A stretch of 64,000 nt of DNA. It comes from Nocardia aurea (GTDB taxonomy: Bacteria > Actinomycetota > Actinomycetes > Mycobacteriales > Mycobacteriaceae). The position numbers and the translations under genes were made by a program. The DNA lies in assembly GCF_003123685.1 (NCBI RefSeq), contig NZ_QCYJ01000130.1, positions 1-64,000 of the forward strand. Reading direction: 5' to 3'. The notes under the pieces are model-generated. The model had not been told where the DNA came from, did no database searches, and saw nothing but the letters and a program-made list of their open reading frames with translations. Of this stretch, positions 39,777 through 49,196 are shown one piece after another (within the stretch, counting starts at the first letter, position 1; every line of letters starts with the position of its first letter).

Positions 39777-41140
39777 CAGCGGCCGCCCTCGGCGGGCGCC
39801 GCCGTCAAGGTGACCTCGACGGTCTTGGGATTGCCGCCCTGTTCGTCGGTGTAGGTGACCTTCACCTTGTCCCCCGGCTGATGCGAGCGGACGGCGGCGA
39901 TGAGCGCGTTACCGGAATCGATGACCCGCCCGTCGAGCGTGGTGATCACCGCGCCGGACGGAATTCCCGCCTTGGCGGCCGGGCCGTCGGCGGTGGATTC
40001 CAGCACCCGCGCCGCGGTGTCCTGCGGCCGCAGTTTGATGCCGATCTGCGCGTAGGTCGCGCGGCCGGTCTTGATCAGTTCGTCGGCCACCCGGCGAGCC
40101 TGATCGACCGGGATCGCGAAACCGAGGCCGATGGACCCGCTCTGCGCACCCGATCCCTCACCGGCCCCGAGGCTGGCGATGGCGGTGTTGATGCCGATCA
40201 ATTTGCCGTTGCCGTCCACCAGTGCGCCGCCGGAATTGCCGGGGTTGATCGCGGCATCGGTCTGGATCGCGTCGATCACCGGATTCACCTGGCTGGACTC
40301 GCTCTCGCCCTGGGTGGAGACCGGACGGTTGAGCGCGGAGACGATTCCCGTGGTGACCGTGCCCGCCAGTCCGAGCGGGGAACCGACCGCGATGACCGAC
40401 TGGCCGACCTGGAGAGCACCGGAGTCGCCGAGTTCGATCGGGGTCAGTCCGGATTTGCCGGTGACCTTGATGACCGCGAGGTCCGAGACCGGGTCCGCGC
40501 CGACGAGGGCGGCGGGCGCGGTGCTGCCGTCGGAGAAGACGACCTCCATGGTCGCGTCACGACCACCGCCCGCGGCGACGTGGTTGTTGGTGAGGATCAG
40601 CCCGTCCGAGGACAGGACGACGCCCGAACCCTCCCCCTCCGCGCGGCTGCTCGCGACCTTGATCATCACCACGCTGGGCAGCACCTTCTGCGCGACGGCC
40701 TGGGTGGAACCGGCGGGGGCGTTGGCGACATTGCTGACATTGGGTTTCGGCGCGTCCAGCGCGTTGGTCACCGGCGCGCGGCCGTCGTCGGTGCGGGTGG
40801 CGAGGGTGCCGACCGCACCGCCGACGCCACCGCTGACCAAGGCGAGTACCACCGCGCCCGCGACCAGCCCGGCACGCACCGGGCGACGCTGCGGCTGGGG
40901 CGCCTGTGGCGGCTGGGCCCCGAACGCCGTCGGCGGCACCTGGCCGGGCGGCGGCATCTGCGGCCCCTGCCCGTACTCCCGGTAGGCATCGTTCGGGTAC
41001 TGCGGCATCGAGTACGTGGCGCCGGTGTCCGGCCGCTGCCACGCCGTCTGCGGATCATGGTGCGCGGCGGGGAACTGCTCGGTCGGATGGTGGCCCGCGC
41101 CGTCCTGCTCCCCCCGGCGGTTCTGGAAATCCTCGGTCAT
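39776..41140 (-). CDS. pepD: HtrA-type membrane serine protease PepD
   Basis: About 454 residues from the ATG at 41140 (MTEDFQNRR), which has an AGGAGAAACGAGAAG leader; the frame to 41260 would swallow the MprA box. A Gln/Pro-rich cytoplasmic N terminus is followed by one membrane helix (LVAGAVVLALVSGGVGGAVG). The trypsin-like domain has His in TNNHVAAGG, Asp in DPVSDLAVI and Ser in INPGNSGGAL, then a PDZ domain (IGIKLRPQDTAARVLE to the end). It degrades misfolded envelope proteins and helps control MprAB signalling. It is a direct MprA target in mycobacteria, consistent with the box upstream. Confidence 0.95.
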   Translation of the reverse strand: MTEDFQNRRGEQDGAGHHPTEQFPAAHHDPQTAWQRPDTGATYSMPQYPNDAYREYGQGPQMPPPGQVPPTAFGAQPPQAPQPQRRPVRAGLVAGAVVLALVSGGVGGAVGTLATRTDDGRAPVTNALDAPKPNVSNVANAPAGSTQAVAQKVLPSVVMIKVASSRAEGEGSGVVLSSDGLILTNNHVAAGGGRDATMEVVFSDGSTAPAALVGADPVSDLAVIKVTGKSGLTPIELGDSGALQVGQSVIAVGSPLGLAGTVTTGIVSALNRPVSTQGESESSQVNPVIDAIQTDAAINPGNSGGALVDGNGKLIGINTAIASLGAGEGSGAQSGSIGLGFAIPVDQARRVADELIKTGRATYAQIGIKLRPQDTAARVLESTADGPAAKAGIPSGAVITTLDGRVIDSGNALIAAVRSHQPGDKVKVTYTDEQGGNPKTVEVTLTAAPAEGGR

Positions 41141-41188
41141 CGCTTCTCGTTTCTCCTGAACGTCTGTCACCCAGTCTGGCGATGACGG

Positions 41189-41205
41189 CTTAGAGGGGAC
41201 TGAGA
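41189..41205 (-). promoter_or_regulatory. MprA box upstream of pepD
   Basis: On the minus strand TCTCAG and TCTAAG occur with 11-bp periodicity (TCTCAGTCCCCTCTAAG), 49-65 bp before the pepD start. The same tandem half-sites appear before mprA (43410-43428). Confidence 0.65.
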
Positions 41206-41213
41206 CCCCGCTA

Positions 41214-42689
41214 TCAGTTCTCCGAGATCTGTTTGTCGATCTGGGCGGTACCGGCCTCACCGGGCAGCACGATGCGGATGAGTGCGCCGCCGCGCGCCGA
41301 GTTCTCGACGGTGATGGTGCCGCCGTGTTTGGTCACCACCTGTTTGACGATCGCGAGGCCGAGTCCGGAGCCCGGCATCGACCGGGAGACCGTGGTCCGG
41401 TAGAAGCGTTCGAAAACCAGTTCGCGCTCCTCCGACGGGATACCGGGACCGGCGTCATCGACGTCGAGCTCCAGCAGTCCGCGTCCGGTCTCGCGCATGG
41501 TCACCAGCACCTGCGCGCCCTCCGGGCTCCATTTGGCCGCGTTGTCGAGCACGTTGAGTACCGCGCGTTCCAGCCCGGACTCGTGGCCGTAGACGAACCA
41601 CGGCCGAAGTTCCGCGACGAATTCGATGGAGCCGCGACGCCTGCGGGCCCGTTCGAGGGCTCGCTCGGTCACCTCGCCGAGATCGATCCGGTCGTAGACG
41701 GTTTCGGGCGCGTCCTCGCGCGCGAGGTCGACCAGGTCGCCGACGAGGGTGGAAAGTTCCTCGATCTGGGCGACCACGTCCTCGCGCAGTTCGGCCATGT
41801 CCTCGTCGGGGATCTGCGGCGCTCCCGGCCGTCCCGAGGCGATCAGCAGTTCCATGTTGGTGCGCAACGAGGTGAGCGGTGTGCGCAATTCGTGGCCGGC
41901 GTCGGCCACCAGCCTGCGCTGGCGGTCACGGGATTCGGCGAGCGCCCGCAGCATTGTGTTGAAACTCTCGGTCAGCCGCGCCAATTCGTCGTCACCGGTG
42001 ACCGGGATCGGTGTCAGATCGTCGGTGCGGGCGATCCGCTCGGTGGCCGCGGTGAGCCTGGCGATGGGGCGCAGCCCGGTGCGGGCGACCGCGGTGCCCG
42101 CCGCGGCGGCCAGCACCACGCCGCAGCCGCCGACCACGAACAGCAGCCAGGCCAACCGGTCGAGCACCTCCCTGGTCGGCTCGAGGCGCTGCGAAATGAT
42201 CAGGGTGGCACCGGAATGGGTCGGCACCGCGAGCACTCGCTGATTGTTGACCGTGCGCAGCGACGAGGGCAGTCGACCGTCGGCGACGGCCAATTCCTGG
42301 CTGCCGACCGGCGGCGTGGTCTGCTGCGGCGGCATATACGGCTTGTGATCGGCGAAGATCAGCGCGACGCCGACATCGTTGGAGAAAAGCCCGGCGAGCA
42401 CGATGGATTGAAAACCGAGATTCTCGAAATTATTGGTGATCATCGTGTCCGCGCGTGCCCGCAATTGCGAATCGACGTCGGCGTAGAGCGCGCGCGCGAC
42501 CATCGCGTAGGCGGCGATGGAAGTGACCGCCACCGCGACCGCGACCAGCGAGGCCGCGAGCAGGGTCACCCGCCAGCGCAACGAGACCGACCGGGTCAGC
42601 GGCATCGGCGGGCGCATCTCCGCGGAATCCGGCGCGCGCTGCTGACCGAGTGTGGCGACCACCGGTCGACGGGGCACAGTCCTGGCCAT
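41214..42689 (-). CDS. mprB: Envelope-stress sensor histidine kinase MprB
   Basis: 491 residues. TM1 is near 40-60 (WRVTLLAASLVAVAVAVTSIAAYAM), an extracytoplasmic sensor of about 110 residues follows, then TM2 (LLFVVGGCGVVLAAAAGTAVA) and HAMP (RPIARLTAATERIARTDDLT). The H-box is DAGHELRTPLTSLRTNMELL. The ATPase has N-box LNVLDNAAKWSP, G1 DVDDAGPGIP, F-box FERFYR and G2 GSGLGLAIVKQVV. It phosphorylates MprA in response to surface stress. It lies 12 bp downstream of mprA, with pepD following at 73 bp. Confidence 0.95.
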   Translation of the reverse strand: MARTVPRRPVVATLGQQRAPDSAEMRPPMPLTRSVSLRWRVTLLAASLVAVAVAVTSIAAYAMVARALYADVDSQLRARADTMITNNFENLGFQSIVLAGLFSNDVGVALIFADHKPYMPPQQTTPPVGSQELAVADGRLPSSLRTVNNQRVLAVPTHSGATLIISQRLEPTREVLDRLAWLLFVVGGCGVVLAAAAGTAVARTGLRPIARLTAATERIARTDDLTPIPVTGDDELARLTESFNTMLRALAESRDRQRRLVADAGHELRTPLTSLRTNMELLIASGRPGAPQIPDEDMAELREDVVAQIEELSTLVGDLVDLAREDAPETVYDRIDLGEVTERALERARRRRGSIEFVAELRPWFVYGHESGLERAVLNVLDNAAKWSPEGAQVLVTMRETGRGLLELDVDDAGPGIPSEERELVFERFYRTTVSRSMPGSGLGLAIVKQVVTKHGGTITVENSARGGALIRIVLPGEAGTAQIDKQISEN

Positions 42690-42701
42690 TGTCGAGCCGG
42701 C

Positions 42702-43388
42702 TTACGGAGGAGTTTCGCGGAGTACGTACCCGACTCCACGGACCGTGTGGATGAGCCGGGGTTCGCTCTCGGCCTCGGTTTTGCGGCGCAGATAGCCGAT
42801 ATAGACCTCGAGCGCGTTGCCGGAAGTGGGGAAATCGTAGCCCCAGACTTCTTCCAGAATTCGGCTGCGCGTCAGCACCCGGCGCGGATTCGCCATCAAC
42901 ATTTCCAGTAGCGAGAACTCGGTGCGGGTCAGGCTGATCGACCGATCGCCTCTGGAAACCTCCCTCGTCACCGGATCCAATGACAGATCGGCGAACTGCA
43001 TGGCTTCCGAACCCTCACCGGGATCGGTCGCCCTGCGGCGGAGCAGCGCGCGCAATCGGGCGAGCAATTCTTCCAACGCGAAGGGTTTCGGCAAATAGTC
43101 GTCGGCCCCGGCATCGAGTCCGGCAACCCTTTCCGATACCGAATCCCGCGCTGTCAAAACCAGAATCGGAAGATCGTCTCCGGTGCTGCGCAGTCTCCGG
43201 CAAACTTCGAGCCCGTCCAGGCGCGGCATCATCACATCGAGCACGAGGGCATCGGGACGCTGCGTGGTGGCTTTCTCCAGCGCGTCGACTCCGTCCACGG
43301 CGAGATCGACGGAGTAACCGTTGAAGGTCAACGACCGGCGCAACGATTCACGGACGGCGCGATCGTCGTCGACTACCAGAATGCGCAT
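42702..43388 (-). CDS. mprA: Envelope-stress response regulator MprA
   Basis: 228 residues from the ATG at 43388. The receiver domain has acidic pocket VDDD, phospho-acceptor in LVLDVMMPRLDG and Lys in DYLPKPFALEELLARLRALLRR. The OmpR/PhoB winged helix has LTRTEFSLLEMLMANPRRVLTRSRILEEVWGYDF, then VYIGYLRRKTEAESEPRLIHTVRGVGYVLRE. It activates stress genes including its own operon and pepD. Tandem MprA boxes stand 22 bp upstream of the start. Confidence 0.96.
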   Translation of the reverse strand: MRILVVDDDRAVRESLRRSLTFNGYSVDLAVDGVDALEKATTQRPDALVLDVMMPRLDGLEVCRRLRSTGDDLPILVLTARDSVSERVAGLDAGADDYLPKPFALEELLARLRALLRRRATDPGEGSEAMQFADLSLDPVTREVSRGDRSISLTRTEFSLLEMLMANPRRVLTRSRILEEVWGYDFPTSGNALEVYIGYLRRKTEAESEPRLIHTVRGVGYVLRETPP

Positions 43389-43743
43389 GCCCCCAGTTTG
43401 ACCGCATCGACTGAGAGTCCACTGAGAGGGCCGCATCCGACACGCCGCGCCGATCGCGCGACTCCGTGGCCGGGTCAACCAACAGCGTGACCAGCACCTT
43501 TCTTCAGGATAGGCCGATTTCCGCTAGCCCCGGGTCCGTTCGGCATACGAAAGACGTTCTGCGTAGCCATATTCGAGAGTTCTCAAAGCGGGTGTCTCAG
43601 ATTGCCGATAACCAGCTATCACGGTATGTTCCCTGCGGTAAAAAGAAGACCTCGAGTTGGTTCTCAGCAGGTTCATCCCTTCCTCATGTTGAACAGCCAC
43701 AAGCCACCGGGGACCCCGCGCGGAGTGGAGGCGACGGAAGCGG
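43389..43743. promoter_or_regulatory. Divergent promoter region mprA / conservon
   Basis: 355 bp between divergent genes. The mprA side holds the tandem MprA boxes (43410-43428). On the conservon side I see no distinctive motif, and no internal gene is supported; the open frames there lack ribosome sites. Confidence 0.5.
43410..43428 (-). promoter_or_regulatory. Tandem MprA box upstream of mprA
   Basis: CTCTCAGT-GGA-CTCTCAGT on the minus strand: two perfect 8-bp repeats with 11-bp periodicity, 22-40 bp before mprA. This fits the autoregulatory MprA site described in mycobacteria. Confidence 0.75.
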
Positions 43744-46464
43744 ATGGAATCAGCACCGCGTTCCAGGCAATTCAGGCTGTCCAACTGGTCCGTCACCCGC
43801 AAGGTCGGCGTCGTACTGCTGCTACCGGTAGTACTCGCCTCGACGTTCGCGGTGTTGCGCATCAACGACGAGCTCGACATGATCTCGCAGCTGGACGCTG
43901 CCTCGGAACAGGCAAGGATCATCCGCCCCATGCTCGGGTTCGGTTCGGCGACCGAGCAACTCGCGTTGTCGGCGGCGACCTCGTGGGAGGATCAGCCGGA
44001 TTCGGCCATCGACAGGGTCGCGGGCAAATTCGACCAGGCGGCGGCCGATCTCGAAACAGCGCTCAAATCGACACGAGCGCCCGACAGTGTGAGCAAGGAA
44101 CTCGATCTCGCGCTCGTCGCGGGCCGCGCGATGCGCAACAGCCTGCGCAGCTCGTCGCCGGTGACCATCGGGCAGCAGGCCGACGACGTGGCGGCGCGCA
44201 TCGGTAACGCGATCGCGGTCTCGACCACGATCGAAGAACTCTCCGTGCAGCGCTACTTCCTGCAGCTCGGTGTGACCACCAACGCCCGCCGCCTGCTGGC
44301 CCAGCAGTACATGCTGATCGGCTCGCCGGGCGCGGCCAAGAACCCCGCCGTGCAGCCGACGGTTCTCACCACCGCGGGTGGTGAGCTCGTTCTCATCATG
44401 CAGTTCGCCCAGCTGCAACCGTCTTCGGCGCTGAACGCCAACACGCTGATCGACGCGATCAACACCCGACTAGGGGCATTCGGGCAGAACGTCGGCGATC
44501 CGACGACCAACCCCGCGGTCGTCGATTCGCTGCGTACCAGCGCCGCCTCCTACGACCAGACCACACTGTCGCTGGTCGACATCATCGACAAGCGGCTGGC
44601 CGACCGGACCTCGGAACTGCGCGGCATCGTGCTGCGCGATATCGCGATCGTGGTCGCGACCCTGCTCGCCGGTCTGGCGCTGGCCCTCGCGGTCGCCCGC
44701 TCGCTCGTCGTCCCGATCCGCAGGCTGCGGCACGGCGCGTTGCAGGTCGCCCACGTCGACCTGCCGAACGAGATCGAGGTGGTGCGTTCCGGCGGTTCGA
44801 CCCCGGAGACCAGTCAGATCGACGTGCACACCACCGAGGAGATCGGCCAGCTCGCCCGCGCCGTCGACGATATCCACCAGGCCGCGCTGCACCTGGCCGG
44901 TGAACAGGCCCGTCTGCGCCTGCAGATCGGCAGCATGTTCGAAACCCTGTCGCGGCGCAGCCAGTCCCTCGTGGAGCAGCAGCTCTCGCTCATCGAGGAA
45001 CTCGAACACGACGAGGACGATTCGGAGCGCTTGCAGAGCCTGTTCCGCCTCGACCACCTCGCGACCCGCATGCGCCGCAACGGCGACAACCTGCTCGTGC
45101 TCGCGGGCACCGCGCTGCGGCGCGGCCACCTGCCCCCGGTCCCGCTCTCGGACATGCTCTGGAGCGCGGTCTCGCAGGTCGAGGACTACCAGCGCGTCGA
45201 GATCGGCGCCGCCCCCGACGGCATCGTCCCCGGTGAACCCGCCGTCGACATCGAGCACCTGCTCGCCGAACTCATCGACAACGCGCTGCGCTATTCGCCG
45301 CCGACCACCCCGGTCGCGGTCTCGGTCGCGCGCGCGGTCGACGGCGGCTATCTGATCGAGATCATCGACCGCGGCCTCGGTATGTCGACCGAGGATCTCC
45401 AGACCACCAACGACCACCTCGCCTCCGGTGGTGAGGTCACCGTCGAGACCGCCCGCCGCATGGGCCTGTTCGTCGTCGGCCGGCTCGCCAAGCGTCACAA
45501 CATCACCGTCAACCTGCGCCGCACCTCGGCCATGGCCCAGCAGCCCGGTATCACCGCGAGCGTGCACCTGCCGGGCACGCTCGTCTCCCCGGTCCCGATC
45601 TCGCACGACAACGGGCCCGCGCAGATGCCGGCCCCGCCGTTGCAGATCGCGCGCCCCGAGGCCAATCCGCAGCAGCCGCGCGCGCTGGTGCCGGTGCCGA
45701 GTCTGGCGCTGCCCGAGCACACCTCCGGTTTCGACCAGTCCGGGCCCAATACCCAGGCCTACGACATGGGTGGCGGTCTGCCGCAGCGCAGGCCCGCGAT
45801 CCGGGTCGCGGTGCCGGGCGAGCGGGACAATTCCGGTCCCGCTCCCGTCATCGATGTCGAAGCCACCGATCCCGGCCGCTCGCGCCGGTATCCCGAGCGT
45901 GACAACGACGGCTACCTCCGGTCCGAACCGCTCGCGCTGCCCGCGCCCGCCGATCGGAACCAGTCCTCGTACTCACCGGAACCCGAGAAGATCGATATCT
46001 GGGCCGAGACCCAGACCTTCGCTCCCGAAACGCTCGCACCGCGGCAAGCCCCCGCACCCGAGCCCGAACCGGTGGCGATCACCTCGACCACCACCGTGAC
46101 CGGTCTGCGCCCGGTGACCGCGGAGACACCGACCCCGATCTATCAGCGCATGGTCTCGGAGTGGCTGGTCGAACCCGCCTCGTCGGGTTCGGACGGCAGC
46201 GAAGACATCACACCGTGGACCTCGCGCGCCGACGAGGGTTGGGCGGCCGCCGCCGAGGCGAGCAATCCGACCACGTCGGGACGCACCTCAGGCGGGCTGC
46301 CGATTCGTCAGCCCGGCGCCCAGTTGGTGCCCGGCGGGCTCTCTCCCGCCGAGGAAGCCAACACCAGGAATCCGGATGAAATCCGAAACAGCCTGACCAG
46401 GCATCTCAGCGGGGTCCGCAGTGGGCGGGCCGACGCCCAGTACAACGACGGAGGGCTTGTATGA
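43744..46464 (+). CDS. cvnA: Conservon sensor kinase CvnA (nitrate/nitrite-sensor type)
   Basis: 906 residues. TM1 is near 17-37 (GVVLLLPVVLASTFAVLRI), a helical extracellular NIT-like sensor spans about 40-295, and TM2 is near 300-320 (IAIVVATLLAGLALALAVARSL), then HAMP. The kinase core has SLVEQQLSLIEELEHDEDD, FRLDHLATRMRRNGDNLLVLAG and the HATPase motifs ELIDNALRYSPP and IDRGLGMS. A 300-residue Pro-rich disordered tail follows. As in all CvnA proteins the phospho-acceptor box is degenerate, so it probably acts by protein contact with CvnB-D. cvnB overlaps by 4 bases. Confidence 0.93.
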   Translation: MESAPRSRQFRLSNWSVTRKVGVVLLLPVVLASTFAVLRINDELDMISQLDAASEQARIIRPMLGFGSATEQLALSAATSWEDQPDSAIDRVAGKFDQAAADLETALKSTRAPDSVSKELDLALVAGRAMRNSLRSSSPVTIGQQADDVAARIGNAIAVSTTIEELSVQRYFLQLGVTTNARRLLAQQYMLIGSPGAAKNPAVQPTVLTTAGGELVLIMQFAQLQPSSALNANTLIDAINTRLGAFGQNVGDPTTNPAVVDSLRTSAASYDQTTLSLVDIIDKRLADRTSELRGIVLRDIAIVVATLLAGLALALAVARSLVVPIRRLRHGALQVAHVDLPNEIEVVRSGGSTPETSQIDVHTTEEIGQLARAVDDIHQAALHLAGEQARLRLQIGSMFETLSRRSQSLVEQQLSLIEELEHDEDDSERLQSLFRLDHLATRMRRNGDNLLVLAGTALRRGHLPPVPLSDMLWSAVSQVEDYQRVEIGAAPDGIVPGEPAVDIEHLLAELIDNALRYSPPTTPVAVSVARAVDGGYLIEIIDRGLGMSTEDLQTTNDHLASGGEVTVETARRMGLFVVGRLAKRHNITVNLRRTSAMAQQPGITASVHLPGTLVSPVPISHDNGPAQMPAPPLQIARPEANPQQPRALVPVPSLALPEHTSGFDQSGPNTQAYDMGGGLPQRRPAIRVAVPGERDNSGPAPVIDVEATDPGRSRRYPERDNDGYLRSEPLALPAPADRNQSSYSPEPEKIDIWAETQTFAPETLAPRQAPAPEPEPVAITSTTTVTGLRPVTAETPTPIYQRMVSEWLVEPASSGSDGSEDITPWTSRADEGWAAAAEASNPTTSGRTSGGLPIRQPGAQLVPGGLSPAEEANTRNPDEIRNSLTRHLSGVRSGRADAQYNDGGLV

Positions 46465-46871
46465 GCGAGAACCCGAGCAACACTACGGACGAGAACCTCA
46501 ATTGGCTCGTCACCCGGTTCACCCGGGACGTACCCGGCGTGACCCACGCGGTGCTGGTGTCGGCCGACGGCCTCCTGCAGGCGACCAGCCCGCATCTGCC
46601 GAGCGAACGGGCCGAACAGCTCGCGGCGGTGACCGCGGGTCTGGCGAGTCTGGCGGCTGGCGCGGCGCAACTGTTCAACGGCGGCAAGGTCATGCAGTCG
46701 ATCGTGGACATGCAGCGCGGCTACCTATTGGTGATGACGGTCGGCAACGGCTCGCATCTGGCGGTGCTCGCCAACAAGACCCACGACATCGGCCGCATCG
46801 GCTACGAGATGGCTCTGCTCGTCGATCGGGTCGGGTCCGTCGTCTCGGCCACCGCCCGTACGGCTGTCTGA
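46461..46871 (+). CDS. cvnB: Conservon roadblock/LC7 protein CvnB
   Basis: 136 residues. The roadblock/LC7 fold is LNWLVTRFTRDVPGVTHAVLVSADGLLQATSPHLP, ERAEQLAAVTAGLASLAAGAAQLFNGG, QRGYLLVMTVGNGSHLAVLANKTHDIGRIGYEMALLVDRVG. It is the MglB-like partner that regulates the GTPase CvnD. Its ATG overlaps the cvnA stop. Confidence 0.95.
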   Translation: MSENPSNTTDENLNWLVTRFTRDVPGVTHAVLVSADGLLQATSPHLPSERAEQLAAVTAGLASLAAGAAQLFNGGKVMQSIVDMQRGYLLVMTVGNGSHLAVLANKTHDIGRIGYEMALLVDRVGSVVSATARTAV

Positions 46872-46879
46872 GAAGTGCG

Positions 46880-47254
46880 ATGCCCAACCCTTCCGGCGGG
46901 GGGCCGGGAACACCCCCGACCCGCGTCCGCCCCTATGCGCTGACCTCCGGGCGTACCGAGCCGGCGGTCGATCTTCCCTTGGAGGCGGTCATCGAGACCA
47001 TCTCCTACAGGGCCCATTTCGAATGGCCTGTCGGCGACCTGCGCACCGACATCGTGCGGCTCGGCACCGCGCGGCTCTCGGTCGCGGAGATGGCGGCGAA
47101 ACTACAACGGCCACTCGGCCTGATCCGTGTCGTCATCGGGGATCTGGTCGTCGCAGGGACGCTGCGGGTGCACTCGACACTGAGCGATCAGGCAACATAT
47201 GACGAGCGCCTAACACTGATGGAGAGGACTTTGCGTGGACTCCGCGCCCTATAA
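46880..47254 (+). CDS. cvnC: Conservon DUF742 protein CvnC
   Basis: 124 residues from the ATG at 46880, 8 bp after cvnB. The DUF742 signature is VRPYALTSGRTEPAVDLPLEAVI, LGTARLSVAEMAAKLQRPLGLIRVVIGDLVVAGTLRVH, and the terminal ERTLRGLRAL. A winged-helix-like fold is expected; it links CvnA/B to CvnD. Its end overlaps cvnD by 20 bp. Confidence 0.93.
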   Translation: MPNPSGGGPGTPPTRVRPYALTSGRTEPAVDLPLEAVIETISYRAHFEWPVGDLRTDIVRLGTARLSVAEMAAKLQRPLGLIRVVIGDLVVAGTLRVHSTLSDQATYDERLTLMERTLRGLRAL

Positions 47255-47864
47255 CGCCCAGCCCTACGGCTCGGCACCGACGGACAACCGCACCGCCTCG
47301 ACGAAAATCGTTGTCGCAGGCGGTTTCGGCGCGGGTAAGACGACCTTCGTCGGTGCGGTGTCGGAGATCGTTCCGCTGCGGACCGAGGCCATGGTGACCG
47401 GGTTCTCCGACGGCATCGACGACCTCGCCGCGACCCCCGGTAAAGAGACCACCACCGTCGCCATGGATTTCGGGCGCATCGTGCTGCCGGGCAATCTCGT
47501 GCTGTACCTGTTCGGCACGCCGGGCCAGCGCCGGTTCTGGTTCATGTGGGACGACCTGATCCGCGGCGCGATCGGCGCGGTGGTCCTGGTCGACACCCGC
47601 CGTATCGAGGACAGTTTCGCCGCCGTCGACTTCTTCGAGGCACGGGAACTGCCGTTCCTGGTGGCGGTCAACCGGTTCCCGGACGCGCCGCGATTCCCGG
47701 TGGCCGAACTGCGCGAGGCGCTGTCGGTCCGCGCGGGCGTTCCGATCGTCGACATCGACGCGCGCAACGCCATGGAAGTCCGCCAGTCACTCGCCGCAGT
47801 CACCGAATACGCCATCGCGCGCCTCGCCGAACAGAACCGCGAGCAGCCGGTCCGGCAGGGGTAA
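47235..47864 (+). CDS. cvnD: Conservon GTPase CvnD
   Basis: 209 residues from a GTG. P-loop GGFGAGKTTFVGAVSE (about 21-36), ATPGKETTTVAMDFGRIVLPGNLVLYLFGTPGQRRFWFMWDDLIRGAIGAVVLVD, where the GTPGQ replaces the usual DTAGQ, and NRFP in place of NKxD. This is the MglA/Arf-like small GTPase of conservons. It cycles under control of CvnB. It is the last of the four core genes. Confidence 0.95.
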   Translation: MDSAPYNAQPYGSAPTDNRTASTKIVVAGGFGAGKTTFVGAVSEIVPLRTEAMVTGFSDGIDDLAATPGKETTTVAMDFGRIVLPGNLVLYLFGTPGQRRFWFMWDDLIRGAIGAVVLVDTRRIEDSFAAVDFFEARELPFLVAVNRFPDAPRFPVAELREALSVRAGVPIVDIDARNAMEVRQSLAAVTEYAIARLAEQNREQPVRQG

Positions 47865-47875
47865 GGAACCTTCGC

Positions 47876-48649
47876 GTGAGCTATTTCGCTATGGGCTACT
47901 GGGTGCTCGGGCTCTCGGTACTCGTGTCCGCCGCGGGTGCGTTGGTCGGCTTCACCTGTATCAAGGAGTCCACCAAATCGGTGACGGCCCGGTTCAGGAC
48001 GGTGTGGCTCACCGCGGCGTCGGTGTCCATCGGCGCGATCGGTATCTGGCTCGCGATCTTCGTATCGATGCTCGGCGTCAACGGTCCCGGTGGCGTCTCG
48101 TTCCGATACGACGTGGCGCGCCTGCTCGGCGCCGCCATCCTCGCCGGGCTCGCGGTGTTCGCCGGGCTGATCTTCCTCGGACGAGCCCTGTTGTGGCCGC
48201 GGCTGGTCGGCTGCGCGCTCGCCATGGGCGCCGGACTCTCGCTGGCGATGTACGTGGGCATGGACGCGCTCCAGGTCAGGGGTTCGGTCGAATTGCGCTG
48301 GGCGCCCGTCATCGGTTCCATCGTGCTGCTGGTGGCGCTCTCGGTCGCCATGCTGTGGTTCGTGCTGCACCGATGGCCGTTGCCCGCCATGATCGGCGCG
48401 GCGATCGTCGTCGGCCTCACGGTGATCGGCGCGCACTACTTGTGGTTGGCCGGTCTGGAGGTGCACGTGGACTCCCGCGTGTCCGCCCCCGACGGCGAGG
48501 AACTGTTCACGTTCCTGGTGCCGATGTTCGTGATCGGCATGCTCTCGCTGGCGATTCCGATCACCGCGGTGCTGGTCGCCCCCGACCGTCGCAGTGCCGG
48601 GACCGCGCCGTCGGCCGCGCGCGGCGGTGAATCCGAGCTGATCCGCTGA
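47876..48649 (+). CDS. MHYT-domain membrane protein
   Basis: 257 residues from a GTG at 47876 with AAGGA eight bases upstream. Seven membrane segments start at WVLGLSVLVSAAGALVGFTCI. The MHYT-like repeats are GAIGIWLAIFVSMLG, AGLSLAMYVGMDALQV and VTVIGAHYLWLAG equivalents. The family is proposed to bind copper and sense gases such as oxygen or CO; some canonical Met/His residues are replaced here, so sensing ability is uncertain. It follows cvnD by 11 bp and probably belongs to the same transcript. Confidence 0.82.
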   Translation: MSYFAMGYWVLGLSVLVSAAGALVGFTCIKESTKSVTARFRTVWLTAASVSIGAIGIWLAIFVSMLGVNGPGGVSFRYDVARLLGAAILAGLAVFAGLIFLGRALLWPRLVGCALAMGAGLSLAMYVGMDALQVRGSVELRWAPVIGSIVLLVALSVAMLWFVLHRWPLPAMIGAAIVVGLTVIGAHYLWLAGLEVHVDSRVSAPDGEELFTFLVPMFVIGMLSLAIPITAVLVAPDRRSAGTAPSAARGGESELIR

Positions 48650-48713
48650 CCCCGGCGGGGAAACGCCGCGAATTCCGCGTCGCACCGACCTACAGTGGCA
48701 GACAGGCGGTTCG

Positions 48714-49196
48714 GTGACCGACACCGCGGTCGATGCCGCGGTGGACGGGGTCGTGCTCGGGCGAACTCGCCAGTGGGATCTCGTACAGGAGGAGCCGGAC
48801 GTGACGCCGGAACAAGAGGCAGTGCTGCACGACATCCAGACCCAGCTGCGCGGCCCCGGCTCGGCGGGCTGGCCGCAGTTGGGCTCCGACGCCGGGGGAA
48901 ACCACCGCACGCTGGTCGATGGCATCGCCGCCGCGCTGCGCCGGATCGGCGAGTTGGAGGAGCAGACCGCGGCGCTGAGCGCGCAGGTGGGCGAATTGCG
49001 CACGGAGATCAGCGAATTGGAAGCCACGTCCGCCGAACTCGCCGCCGAGGTGCGCAATCTGGAATCCAGACAGTTACCGTGGCCGCTGTCGTTGATCGAG
49101 GGGCCCGCGGAATTCGTGGGGGCGCAGTTGAATCGACTGGAAGCGCTGCTGCCGGGCCACGGAGCCGACGGCAAACCGGCCGCGCCCGACGCATGA
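48714..49196 (+). CDS. Hypothetical coiled-coil protein
   Basis: 160 residues from a GTG at 48714. Acidic N terminus, then a long coiled coil at 65-118 (DGIAAALRRIGELEEQTAALSAQVGELRTEISELEATSAELAAEVRNLES) and a C-terminal section LPWPLSLIEGPAEFVGAQLNRLEALLPG. No known domain. It lies 64 bp after the MHYT gene and before a terminator, so it may be the last gene of the conservon transcript. Confidence 0.7.
   Translation: MTDTAVDAAVDGVVLGRTRQWDLVQEEPDVTPEQEAVLHDIQTQLRGPGSAGWPQLGSDAGGNHRTLVDGIAAALRRIGELEEQTAALSAQVGELRTEISELEATSAELAAEVRNLESRQLPWPLSLIEGPAEFVGAQLNRLEALLPGHGADGKPAAPDA

Noticed and set aside
39740..41185. 481-codon plus-strand open frame
   Set aside because: Antisense to pepD, with low-complexity Arg/Gly/Asp composition and no ribosome site.
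46421..46879. Upstream extension of CvnC
   Set aside because: Covers cvnB in another frame; the ATG at 46880 gives the normal DUF742 length.
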